From SIG480 sp045636865 (lineage in GTDB: Bacteria; Bacillota; Clostridia; Oscillospirales; JAAYXM01): 64,000 bases of DNA. The notes beneath the pieces were generated by a model. The model saw only the letters and a program-made list of their open reading frames with translations, did no database searches and had not been told where the DNA came from. The stretch is from positions 7,259 through 71,258 of the forward strand of contig JAZTYJ010000001.1 in the NCBI GenBank assembly GCA_045636865.1, given 5' to 3'. Positions 57,347 through 64,000 of the stretch are shown here, piece by piece. Within the stretch, counting starts at the first letter, position 1. Each line of letters starts with the position of its first letter. A program made the translations under genes and the position numbers.

Positions 57347-60300
57347 ATGCTTGCTTTATGTCAGGTCTTAAAAGAGAATAAGGATTTTGCAGAACTTTTG
57401 CAGAAATTAGAAGCCGGAGAATGCCCGATAGCACTCTCCGGCTTATCTGCCATACACAAGGCGCACGTCATTTCGGCGGTCAGAATGGAAACGAAACGTC
57501 AGGTTGTCTGTATATATGCGGATGAGCTTGATGCGCGCCGCGCCGCACGTGACATTTCCGTTATGTGCGGAGAGAATGTTCATATTCTGCCGGAGCGAGA
57601 GCTTTCGCTCCACGATGTTGACAGTGCATCCCACGAGTTTGAACACGAGAGGCTTGCGACCATAAAAGCGCTTGCGGATAAAAGCGCGGGGATAACGCTT
57701 GCTCCTTCTTTTGCTTTGATGCAGAGGATGGAGAACCCCGATAAAATCCTCGGGAAAACAATAACGCTCAGAATGGGGGATGAATATCCTCAGGATGAGC
57801 TTATCAAACTTCTTTCAAAAAGCGGATATAAGAGAGAACTCCAGGTGGAAGCGGAAGGACAGTTTGCAGTACGCGGCGGAATTGTGGATATCTTCTCACC
57901 CGGAAAGGAAAACCCCGTAAGAATCGAATTTTTCGGCGACGAAATTGATGCTATGGGATATTTTGACTGTGAAAGCCAGAGAAGGTGCGAGAACATAAAA
58001 ATCTGCGAACTCCTGCCGGCAGAAAGTGTCGGAGAGGATGACTTCTCCGGACTTTGCGACAAGCTCATCGCTGCTCTTGAAAAAGAAAACAGACGAAAGA
58101 AGAAAAACGAAAAGCTCATAAAGACGCTTGAAAATGATATAGAGCTTTTGAAATCGGGGATATGTCCGAAGGCAAAGGACAGATATATAAATCTCATAGA
58201 TGAAGAACACTTCTGCGGACTTGATTATATTTCTGATGATGCAATAATTTTTGTTGACGACTTCTATCGTATACGCGACGCCATCGGGCGTGCAAAGAAG
58301 CTTGAGACGGAAGATATAAAGAGTCTTGTTTTTGGCGGATATCTTCTTCCGGATACCGAAGGTTTTTCGGAGGATTTTGAGACGTTGCAGAAATACCTCG
58401 CTGAAAAGAAAAGTGTATTTTTAGAGGCGTTTGTCCGCGCGGAATACGGAATGAAACCCAGATCCGTACTAACTCTGAATGCACGCCAGATGCCGAGCTA
58501 CGGCGGAAATTTAGAGCTTGCTTGCTCTGAAATTCTCGACAGCTTAAATGAAGGAAACAGAGTTTATATCCTCACATCAAATGAAAAAGCGGCGGAGAAG
58601 ATGCGCGTTCTTCTGGAGGAGAGAAATATTAAGGCGCAGAAGGATTCTCTCATGGCGACTCTTCCCGATAAACCTTGCGTAATAATAGGCGAGGGAGTTT
58701 TGTCGGCAGGATTTTTCTATCCGTCTGAGACGTTTGTGCTCTTTACCGAAGGTCAGCTTATGCGCGCGCCGAAGAAGTCGGGGCGAATAACAAAAGACCG
58801 CAAAAACAGCAAAAAAATATCGAGCTATCAGGAGCTTGTTCCGGGATGTCTTGTCGTTCACGATCTTCACGGAATAGGCAAGTTTTCAGGTATAGAAAAA
58901 ATAAAAACCGATGGCGTTGAGAAAGATTATATAAAGATAATGTATCTCGGCTCCGATGCGCTTTATGTCCCCGTAACCCAGCTTGATATGGTCTCACGCT
59001 ATATTGGTGGCGGTGAGGATTCCGGCGTAAAGCTGTCAAAACTCGGAGGCGGTGAGTGGTATAAGGCAAAGCTTCGCGCAAAGGGTGCGGCAAAAATTCT
59101 TGCAGAGGAGCTTATAAAGCTTTATGCCGAGCGTCAGACGATTGAACGCGAGCCGTTTCCTGCAGACGGTGAGTGGCAGAAGCAATTTGAAGAGGCGTTT
59201 GAATTTGAGGAGACGGATGACCAGCTTCGTTGCGCCTCTGAAATCAAGGGCGATATGCAGAGGGTTTACCCGATGGACAGACTTCTCTGCGGCGATGTAG
59301 GCTTTGGAAAAACGGAGGTTGCGCTTCGCGCCGCGATGAAGTGTATTCTCGGCGGTCGTCAGGTTGCAATTTTAGTTCCGACAACGGTGCTCGCCGAGCA
59401 GCATTATATGACAGCGTGCAGACGTTTTTCAAAATATCCCATTAAAATAGGTCTCACGTCGCGCTTCTGTTCGGATAAGCAGAATCGAGAAACCGTAAAA
59501 GGTGCAAAAAACGGAGAGCTTGATCTCATAATAGGAACGCACAAGATTCTTTCAAAAACGTTCACTTTCAAAAAACTCGGACTTCTGATAGTCGATGAAG
59601 AACAGAGATTCGGCGTGTCGCACAAGGAGCGCCTTAAGGAGATGTCAAAGGCGGTAGACGTGCTTACGCTTACGGCTACTCCGATTCCGAGAACGCTGAA
59701 TATGGCGCTCTCGGGAATCCGCGATATGTCGATAATGGAAGAAGCGCCGAGAAACCGTCATCCCGTTCTGACCTATGTGTTTGAACATGACCGCGAAATA
59801 GTTGCAGACGCTATCCGCCGCGAGGTGTCGCGAGGTGGACAGGTGTATTATCTCCATAACAATGTCAGCTCGATTGAAGCTTGTGCGGCAAGAGTTGCAA
59901 AGCTCGTTCCGGGAGTTTCGGTAGCCGTCGGGCATGGCCAGATGGGTGAGGGTGAGCTTTCGGAGGTTATGCGCAAGATGGGCGAAGGCGAGATACAGGT
60001 GCTTGTCTGCACAACTATTATCGAAACGGGTATAGATATACCAAACGTAAACACGCTCATTATTGAAGACGCTGACAAGATGGGACTTGCACAGCTTCAC
60101 CAGATACGAGGTCGTGTTGGTCGCTCAAGCAGACACGCGTACGCATATCTCACATATCGCAGAGGAAAAGCACTCACGGAAATTGCTGAAAAGAGGCTTG
60201 CCGCAATACGTGAATATGTTGAATTCGGATCGGGCTTTAAGATTGCAATGCGCGATCTTGAGCTTCGCGGTGCGGGAAATGTTCTCGGTGCGGAACAGAG

Positions 60301-60850
60301 CGGACATATGATGAGTGTCGGATATGATATGTACTTAAAACTTCTTGAAACGGCCATTTCCGAAGAAAAAGGAGAAGCACCAAAGAATGTAACAACGTGC
60401 ACCGCAGATATCTCGGTTTCTGCAAATATTTCGGACAAATACATTTCGTCAAGCGAAACGCGAATGGATATATACCGACGTATTGCGTCGATAGCCGATA
60501 AGGAAGAAGCAGATGACCTTGTTGACGAGCTTCTTGACCGTTTCGGTGAACCGCCGACTGCGACGATGTTGCTTATAAAAATTGCGCTTCTGAGGCTTTC
60601 GGCCGCGGCGGCAGGAATTTCCGATATTACGCAAAAGGGAACATCTCTCAAAATAACGATGGTTGATCCGACGTTTGAGGTGATTTCAAAGCTCTGCACC
60701 ATGCCGAAATACAAAGGCAGAATACTTCTTAATGCAGGTAACGAGCCGTATCTTATGCTTAAACTCAAGGGCGAGACGGACCCGATTGCGTGCGCGGAAG
60801 GATTTGTTTCCGATTATAAGGACGCTAAAGAAAAAAGCATCAGCGAATAG
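57347..60850 (+). CDS. mfd: Transcription-repair coupling factor
   Basis: A 1167-residue SF2 translocase that removes RNA polymerase stalled at lesions and recruits UvrA. From the N-terminus: UvrB-like module (SASHEFEHERLATIKALADK, then RGGIVDIFSP), RNA-polymerase-interacting domain (PGCLVVHDLHGIGKFSGIE), helicase with GDVGFGKTEVALRAA (Walker A), LLIVDEEQRFGVSHKERL and TLTATPIPRTL, then QIRGRVGRSSRHAYAYL and the TRG/D7 C-terminal part. Typical length. The ribosome site (AGGAAG) is close to the ATG. The stop codon lies inside the loop of the terminator. Confidence 0.97.
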   Translation: MLALCQVLKENKDFAELLQKLEAGECPIALSGLSAIHKAHVISAVRMETKRQVVCIYADELDARRAARDISVMCGENVHILPERELSLHDVDSASHEFEHERLATIKALADKSAGITLAPSFALMQRMENPDKILGKTITLRMGDEYPQDELIKLLSKSGYKRELQVEAEGQFAVRGGIVDIFSPGKENPVRIEFFGDEIDAMGYFDCESQRRCENIKICELLPAESVGEDDFSGLCDKLIAALEKENRRKKKNEKLIKTLENDIELLKSGICPKAKDRYINLIDEEHFCGLDYISDDAIIFVDDFYRIRDAIGRAKKLETEDIKSLVFGGYLLPDTEGFSEDFETLQKYLAEKKSVFLEAFVRAEYGMKPRSVLTLNARQMPSYGGNLELACSEILDSLNEGNRVYILTSNEKAAEKMRVLLEERNIKAQKDSLMATLPDKPCVIIGEGVLSAGFFYPSETFVLFTEGQLMRAPKKSGRITKDRKNSKKISSYQELVPGCLVVHDLHGIGKFSGIEKIKTDGVEKDYIKIMYLGSDALYVPVTQLDMVSRYIGGGEDSGVKLSKLGGGEWYKAKLRAKGAAKILAEELIKLYAERQTIEREPFPADGEWQKQFEEAFEFEETDDQLRCASEIKGDMQRVYPMDRLLCGDVGFGKTEVALRAAMKCILGGRQVAILVPTTVLAEQHYMTACRRFSKYPIKIGLTSRFCSDKQNRETVKGAKNGELDLIIGTHKILSKTFTFKKLGLLIVDEEQRFGVSHKERLKEMSKAVDVLTLTATPIPRTLNMALSGIRDMSIMEEAPRNRHPVLTYVFEHDREIVADAIRREVSRGGQVYYLHNNVSSIEACAARVAKLVPGVSVAVGHGQMGEGELSEVMRKMGEGEIQVLVCTTIIETGIDIPNVNTLIIEDADKMGLAQLHQIRGRVGRSSRHAYAYLTYRRGKALTEIAEKRLAAIREYVEFGSGFKIAMRDLELRGAGNVLGAEQSGHMMSVGYDMYLKLLETAISEEKGEAPKNVTTCTADISVSANISDKYISSSETRMDIYRRIASIADKEEADDLVDELLDRFGEPPTATMLLIKIALLRLSAAAAGISDITQKGTSLKITMVDPTFEVISKLCTMPKYKGRILLNAGNEPYLMLKLKGETDPIACAEGFVSDYKDAKEKSISE

Positions 60851-60866
60851 TGCTGATGCTTTTTTG
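60831..60866. terminator. Terminator of pth-mfd, overlapping the mfd stop
   Basis: AAAAAAGCATCAGC/GCTGATGCTTTTTT (60831-60844, 60852-60865). The TAG stop (60848-60850) lies in the loop. Confidence 0.88.
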
Positions 60867-60873
60867 TCATACC

Positions 60874-61533
60874 TTAAATTTCGGAAACTTCGCAGATTCC
60901 GGGGAGTGCGATTGTTTCTGCTATAAATGCGTTCTTGTCGCACGCTTCTGTGATGTGGATGTTGATGTAAATCCTTGATTCTTTTATCCTGACTGAAAGG
61001 ATATCGCGCCTACGGTCTATGAAGATTTTTGCAAGCTCCGACTGTGAAATCACCGAAGAATCAGCAACGATTTCAAATGAGATGTCACTTGAGTGAAGCT
61101 TTAGTGAAAGCGGGCGGAGAACGTAGGTCGTAAACATTATGAAGAGAAGGATGGTGAGTCCGACTTCGAGAAATCCCGCACCGATAACAAGACCGAGACA
61201 AGCGGTTGTCCAGAGCCCTGCCGCAGTAGTGAGGCCTTTTACGCGGCTCTTGTTTACGATTATACTTCCTGCACCGAGAAAACCGATACCGCTGATGACC
61301 TGTGCACCGAGTCGTGTCATATCGGTAACGTTGCCGTAACGTTCAGCGATGAGCTGACTTGTAATCATAACAGATGCGGCGCCGAGACAAACGATAATGT
61401 GTGTTCGGAGACCTGCATCGTGCTTGCTGCTGCCGCGTTCCATACCGATGAGCGCACCGCAGAGAAGTGAAATTGCAAGCCTTACTAAAATTGCAGCATA
61501 AGCTGACAGAGAAATGAGTGATAATGTCAACAT
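60874..61533 (-). CDS. MgtC/SapB family membrane protein
   Basis: A 219-residue protein with four or five N-terminal membrane helices and a C-terminal soluble domain of about 75 residues like an ACT fold. Family marks are LLCGALIGMERGSSKHDAGL (loop with ERG), LGAQVISGIGFLGAGSIIV and VKGLTTAAGLWTTACLGL. MgtC proteins help growth at low magnesium or in acid and modulate membrane potential; related SapB proteins are widespread and of unclear role. GGGGAGG lies upstream of ATG 61533. I see no promoter between the rpmB terminator and this gene, so read-through from rpmB is possible. Confidence 0.9.
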   Translation of the reverse strand: MLTLSLISLSAYAAILVRLAISLLCGALIGMERGSSKHDAGLRTHIIVCLGAASVMITSQLIAERYGNVTDMTRLGAQVISGIGFLGAGSIIVNKSRVKGLTTAAGLWTTACLGLVIGAGFLEVGLTILLFIMFTTYVLRPLSLKLHSSDISFEIVADSSVISQSELAKIFIDRRRDILSVRIKESRIYINIHITEACDKNAFIAETIALPGICEVSEI

Positions 61534-61569
61534 AAGAAACTACCTCCCCAAAAATGTGTCATAAAAAGC

Positions 61570-61595
61570 AAAAAGACGCAGAATAACCTGCGTCT
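61570..61595 (-). terminator. Terminator of rpmB
   Basis: AGACGCAG/CTGCGTCT stem (61574-61581, 61588-61595), loop AATAAC, followed by five Ts on the minus strand. Confidence 0.75.
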
Positions 61596-61613
61596 ATGGC
61601 AATTCATGTGTAC

Positions 61614-61802
61614 TTATATAGCGCGCTGAACCTTACCGGAACGGAGGCATCGAGTACAAACATAAATATGACGGGGTGAACCGTCGACGATTGCTTTAAC
61701 ACGCTTTACGTTAGGCTTCCACATTTTGTTTGAACGTCTGTGTGAGTGAGAGACCTTAATTCCGAACGTAACGCCCTTATCGCATATTGCGCATTTTGCC
61801 AT
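61614..61802 (-). CDS. rpmB: 50S ribosomal protein L28
   Basis: A 62-residue ribosomal protein: MAKCAICDKGVTFGIKVSHS, NKMWKPNVKRVKA, then HIYVCTRCLRSGKVQRAI. It is the zinc-binding (C+) form, with CxxC at 4-7 and a second CxxC near 49-52. Many bacteria carry a zinc-free paralog under zinc limitation; none is in the window. ATG 61802 is fixed by AAGGAGG; the frame extends upstream without biological sense. Own promoter. Confidence 0.97.
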   Translation of the reverse strand: MAKCAICDKGVTFGIKVSHSHRRSNKMWKPNVKRVKAIVDGSPRHIYVCTRCLRSGKVQRAI

Positions 61803-61843
61803 TTGCCGCACCTCCTTAAATCTTTTCAATAAAAGCATATAAT

Positions 61844-61872
61844 ATAATAACAGATTTGAAAATAAAATGCAA
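61844..61872 (-). promoter_or_regulatory. Promoter of rpmB
   Basis: TTGCAT (61867-61872) and TATTAT (61844-61849), 17-bp spacing. Confidence 0.55.
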
Positions 61873-61952
61873 GACATTTTTTTAAAAAATTACAATGTTT
61901 GCGAAAATTGGCTGAATTACCGCTATTATCAAGCTCTTCCATATATTCAAAC

Positions 61953-61981
61953 TTGAACGAAAATGGCCTGTAATATAAAAT
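61953..61981 (+). promoter_or_regulatory. Promoter of the SleB-like hydrolase gene
   Basis: TTGAAC (61953-61958) and TAAAAT (61976-61981), 17-bp spacing, 33 bp before ATG 62014; this is a sigma-A pattern, not a spore-sigma one. Confidence 0.5.
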
Positions 61982-62013
61982 AAATAGTATAACACAGGAA
62001 AGGAAGTGATGTG

Positions 62014-62811
62014 ATGAAGCGATTTATCACGGGTGTCTTGTCGGCAGCTATGTTGTTTTGTTCAACTTACGCCGCCAACATAAAAATTGACGGAAAGGAT
62101 TTTTCGGAAGGTAGACTTATAGATTCGGTTACATATGTGCCGATAAGAAGTTTTTCTGAAAAATTTTCGAGATGCGATGTGACGTGGGAGGCTGATAGCA
62201 GAACGGCAAAAGTCAAAAACGAAGATGTTGAAATGTCGGCGCGAATCGGAGACGGATATATGCAGGCGGCAGAGCGATATATATACACCGGAAATGAGAA
62301 TCGGATAATAGACGGAAAAACTTATGTTCCTATAAGAAGTATTGCAAAAATTCTTGGTGCAGAGGTTGTATGGGATGACGGAACGAAGACTGTGTTCGTG
62401 AACTCTGATGGTGAGGTCTTTTTGTCGGCAGATGAGTTTTATAATGAAAATGACCTTTTCTGGCTCTCAAAGATAATAAGTGCAGAGAGTGCGGGGGAGA
62501 GTCTTGAGGGGAAGATTGCTGTCGGGAATGTTGTGCTCAACCGTGTTGAAAGTGACGAGTATCCCGATACTGTATATGAAGTTATATTTGACAAGAAAAA
62601 CGGCGTGCAGTTTACTCCCGTCATGAACGGAACGATAAACAACGAGGCGACGGAAGAAAGTAAAATGGCGGCAAAGATTTGCCTTGAGAACTATCGCCTT
62701 TCAAAAGAGAATATACTTTTCTTTTTAAATCCCGAGATATCAACGAGCACGTGGGTGCCGGATAACCGCGACTTTGTAATGACGATAGGTCGACACGATT
62801 TTTATGCATAA
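62014..62811 (+). CDS. Secreted cell-wall hydrolase: copper amine oxidase N-like domain plus SleB (Hydrolase_2) domain
   Basis: A 265-residue exported protein with a signal peptide (KRFITGVLSAAMLFCSTYA, about 2-20). Residues 30-132 are the wall-binding copper-amine-oxidase-N1 type domain, with VTYVPIRSFSEKFSRCDVTW and KTYVPIRSIAKILGAEVVWD as its two repeats. From 142 a Hydrolase_2/SleB catalytic domain follows: WLSKIISAESAGESLEGKIA (catalytic Glu), NVVLNRVESDEYPDTV and the C-terminal FVMTIGRHDFYA. SleB lyses spore cortex in germination, and the same domain occurs in vegetative wall hydrolases. With the domain mixture here a wall-remodelling role outside the spore is equally possible. ATG 62014 fits AGGAAG. 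Confidence 0.82.
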   Translation: MKRFITGVLSAAMLFCSTYAANIKIDGKDFSEGRLIDSVTYVPIRSFSEKFSRCDVTWEADSRTAKVKNEDVEMSARIGDGYMQAAERYIYTGNENRIIDGKTYVPIRSIAKILGAEVVWDDGTKTVFVNSDGEVFLSADEFYNENDLFWLSKIISAESAGESLEGKIAVGNVVLNRVESDEYPDTVYEVIFDKKNGVQFTPVMNGTINNEATEESKMAAKICLENYRLSKENILFFLNPEISTSTWVPDNRDFVMTIGRHDFYA

Positions 62812-62812
62812 G

Positions 62813-62841
62813 AAAAACACCGCCTGATTGGCGGTGTTTTT
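62813..62841. terminator. Bidirectional terminator between the hydrolase and metA genes
   Basis: AAAAACACCGCC/GGCGGTGTTTTT (62813-62824, 62830-62841) with a TGATT loop. Confidence 0.88.
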
Positions 62842-63759
62842 CTAATTGATATCATCAACGTTATACGGGGTTGTCTGATAAACGTAATAGTTAAGCCAGT
62901 TTGTGTAGAGGAGCTGTGCGTGAGCACGCCAGGTAACAATAGGTGCAAGATTCGGGTTATTGTCCTCGTAATAGTTCTTCGGAATCTCTATCGGCTTTCC
63001 GAGATTTATGTCGCGCTCATATTCTCCTGCGAGAGTATTGGCATCATATTCAGGATGTCCTGTTATAAATACCTGTCTTCCGTCGCGGCTTATGATGATG
63101 TAAGAGCCGACCTCGGGAGATGATGCTAAAACCTCAAGTTTATCGCAGGCTCTGAGCTTTTCTTCGTTAACTGCGGTATGTCGCGAATGAGGAGCGAAGA
63201 AGAAATCATCGTATCCGCGAAGTAACGGCGATTTCGGTGCAAGGTTTTCGTGCTTGAATATTCCGAATACCTTTGAATCGCTCGGTGACTTGTCAATGCC
63301 GTAGTGATAGTAGAGAGCAGCCTGTGAGCCCCAGCAGATGTGGAAGGTTGAATAAACGTTATTCTTGCTCCATTCCATAATCTCACAAAGCTCCGGCCAG
63401 TAGTCAACGCTCTCAAAGTCGAGTGTCTCAACCGGCGCACCGGTGATAATCATACCGTCGTATTTCTTGTTTCGGATTTCGTCAAAATCCTTATAGAAAG
63501 AATCAAGATGCTCACTCGATGTGTTCTTTGAACGGTGAGTTGCGGTCTTGAGCAGATCAAATTCAATCTGAAGCGGAGTATTGGAAAGTGCGCGGAGAAG
63601 CTGTGTTTCGGTTGTGATTTTTGTCGGCATCAGGTTGAGAATGAGAATGCGGAGAGGACGGATGTCCTGATGCAGCGCACGAAACTCCGTCATAACAAAT
63701 ATATTTTCTTGTTCAAGGATGCTCTTTGCGGGAAGGGCATCCGGAATTTTAATAGGCAT
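62842..63759 (-). CDS. metA: Homoserine O-acyltransferase MetA, predicted acetyl-CoA specific
   Basis: A 305-residue enzyme that activates homoserine for methionine synthesis. The nucleophile Cys142 lies in FHICWGSQAAL, and His235/Glu237 in FITGHPEYD; PLRILILNLMPTKITTETQL is the family start. Residue 111 is Glu (TGAPVETLDF), which in Bacillus MetA marks acetyl-CoA use, whereas E. coli has Gly there and uses succinyl-CoA. So O-acetylhomoserine is expected. GGAGG precedes ATG 63759. No SAM riboswitch or T-box leader is seen upstream, and no other met genes adjoin it. Confidence 0.94.
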   Translation of the reverse strand: MPIKIPDALPAKSILEQENIFVMTEFRALHQDIRPLRILILNLMPTKITTETQLLRALSNTPLQIEFDLLKTATHRSKNTSSEHLDSFYKDFDEIRNKKYDGMIITGAPVETLDFESVDYWPELCEIMEWSKNNVYSTFHICWGSQAALYYHYGIDKSPSDSKVFGIFKHENLAPKSPLLRGYDDFFFAPHSRHTAVNEEKLRACDKLEVLASSPEVGSYIIISRDGRQVFITGHPEYDANTLAGEYERDINLGKPIEIPKNYYEDNNPNLAPIVTWRAHAQLLYTNWLNYYVYQTTPYNVDDIN

Positions 63760-63788
63760 AGTGTCGGCCTCCGTAGTTTAATGAGATT

Positions 63789-63817
63789 ATTATATATTAA
63801 AACGAATGTAAAATCAA
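63789..63817 (-). promoter_or_regulatory. Promoter of metA
   Basis: TTGATT (63812-63817) and TATAAT (63789-63794), 17-bp spacing, 30 bp before the ATG. Confidence 0.55.
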
Positions 63818-63889
63818 TGATAAAATCAAACTCATTAATGCTTATATAATATGTAAATAAAAAAAACGCAAAAAAGTTGAAAAAAAGTG

Positions 63890-63918
63890 TTGACAAAGGG
63901 AGTAAGATTTGGTATAGT
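63890..63918 (+). promoter_or_regulatory. Strong promoter reading off the right edge, probably of a stable-RNA operon
   Basis: Exact TTGACA (63890-63895) and TATAGT (63913-63918), 17-bp spacing. Downstream is a GC-rich leader hairpin (ACCTCG/CGAGGT, 63927-63932 and 63959-63964). AAAAAAGTGTT from before this -35 (63881-63891) recurs at 63990-64000, 109 bp later, as if a second tandem promoter begins at the edge. This arrangement is usual for rRNA operons; the RNA itself is outside the window. Confidence 0.55.
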
Positions 63919-64000
63919 ATTAAAGCACCTCGCGAGAGGGGGGCGCGGAAGCGACCGCCGAGGTCAACAAAAAAGAAGCAAAAGTTTCTAAAAAAGTGTT

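Noticed and set aside
60097..60768. 223-codon minus-strand open frame in mfd
   Set aside because: Antisense to the conserved RecG/TRCF C-terminal region; low-complexity Ser-rich translation.
63760..63880. SAM riboswitch before metA
   Set aside because: The space is short, AT-rich and without the conserved stems; a plain promoter explains it.
1..64000. CRISPR arrays, insertion sequences, prophage or integrase genes
   Set aside because: None seen on either strand; no regularly spaced repeats and no transposase or integrase motifs.

Overview
The window reads as one contiguous chromosomal segment of an endospore-forming member of the class Clostridia (Bacillota). The evidence is the gene content and order: a spoVB-like/mazG/hup/rqcP/yabP/yabQ/divIC/yabR run followed by spoIIP (29038-34859), ymdB-rny (46801-49244), yloU/fakA/recG (35722-39791), recJ-rel-dtd-hemZ (19476-26295), strong GGAGG ribosome binding sites, and many hairpin-plus-T-tract terminators. 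Base composition is moderate, in the mid-40s percent GC by eye. I cannot assign a genus. Almost all of it is core chromosome; I see no prophage, insertion sequence or CRISPR array.

Layout. 1-8221: a phosphoglucosamine mutase carrying an N-terminal XRE helix-turn-helix (runs off the left edge), a heterodimeric ABC exporter, a CAU-anticodon tRNA next to a duplicated copy of its own 3' end and terminator, a DUF4364 protein, a membrane-anchored TPR/beta-propeller protein and an AT-rich orphan gene. 8309-16975: a methyltransferase, alaS-hinT, a small feoA-HMA metal operon with a palindrome at its start site, acpP, a cysteine desulfurase, purA and a nucleotide-sugar dehydrogenase. 17005-19306 (minus): an AbrB-type regulator, a macrolide-glycosyltransferase-like enzyme and a YihY membrane protein behind a promoter with a palindrome over its -10 box. 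19476-28985: recJ, bifunctional rel, dtd, an MBL hydrolase, hemZ, a uridine-kinase-like protein, a zinc-ribbon protein and an amidohydrolase. 29038-34859: the sporulation and division block. 34890-45498: a membrane protein, yloU-fakA-recG-pnp, guaB, dinB, a 44-residue Asn/Gln-rich gene with a sigma-G-like promoter, yebC and degV. 45728-50207: an SbcD-like nuclease, ymdB, rny and trmN6.

50370-56697 is the most distinctive accessory-looking locus: a DegT/DnrJ sugar aminotransferase, PIG-L deacetylase, divergent NagB-like isomerase, Gfo/Idh/MocA dehydrogenase, PfkB kinase and ROK regulator, with no transporter or glycosidase. The enzyme genes use codons like the highly expressed genes nearby. 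The set suggests an amino-sugar or amino-cyclitol pathway that I cannot match to a described one. It is followed by pth-mfd, mgtC, rpmB, a copper-amine-oxidase-N/SleB cell-wall hydrolase, metA and, at the right edge, a strong promoter with a GC-rich leader and the beginning of a second promoter copy, probably reading into an rRNA or other stable-RNA operon outside the window.

The best candidates for something undescribed are the aminosugar-like cluster, the HTH-GlmM fusion and the tiny Asn/Gln-rich gene. All functional statements are from reading motifs by eye; no database search was possible.
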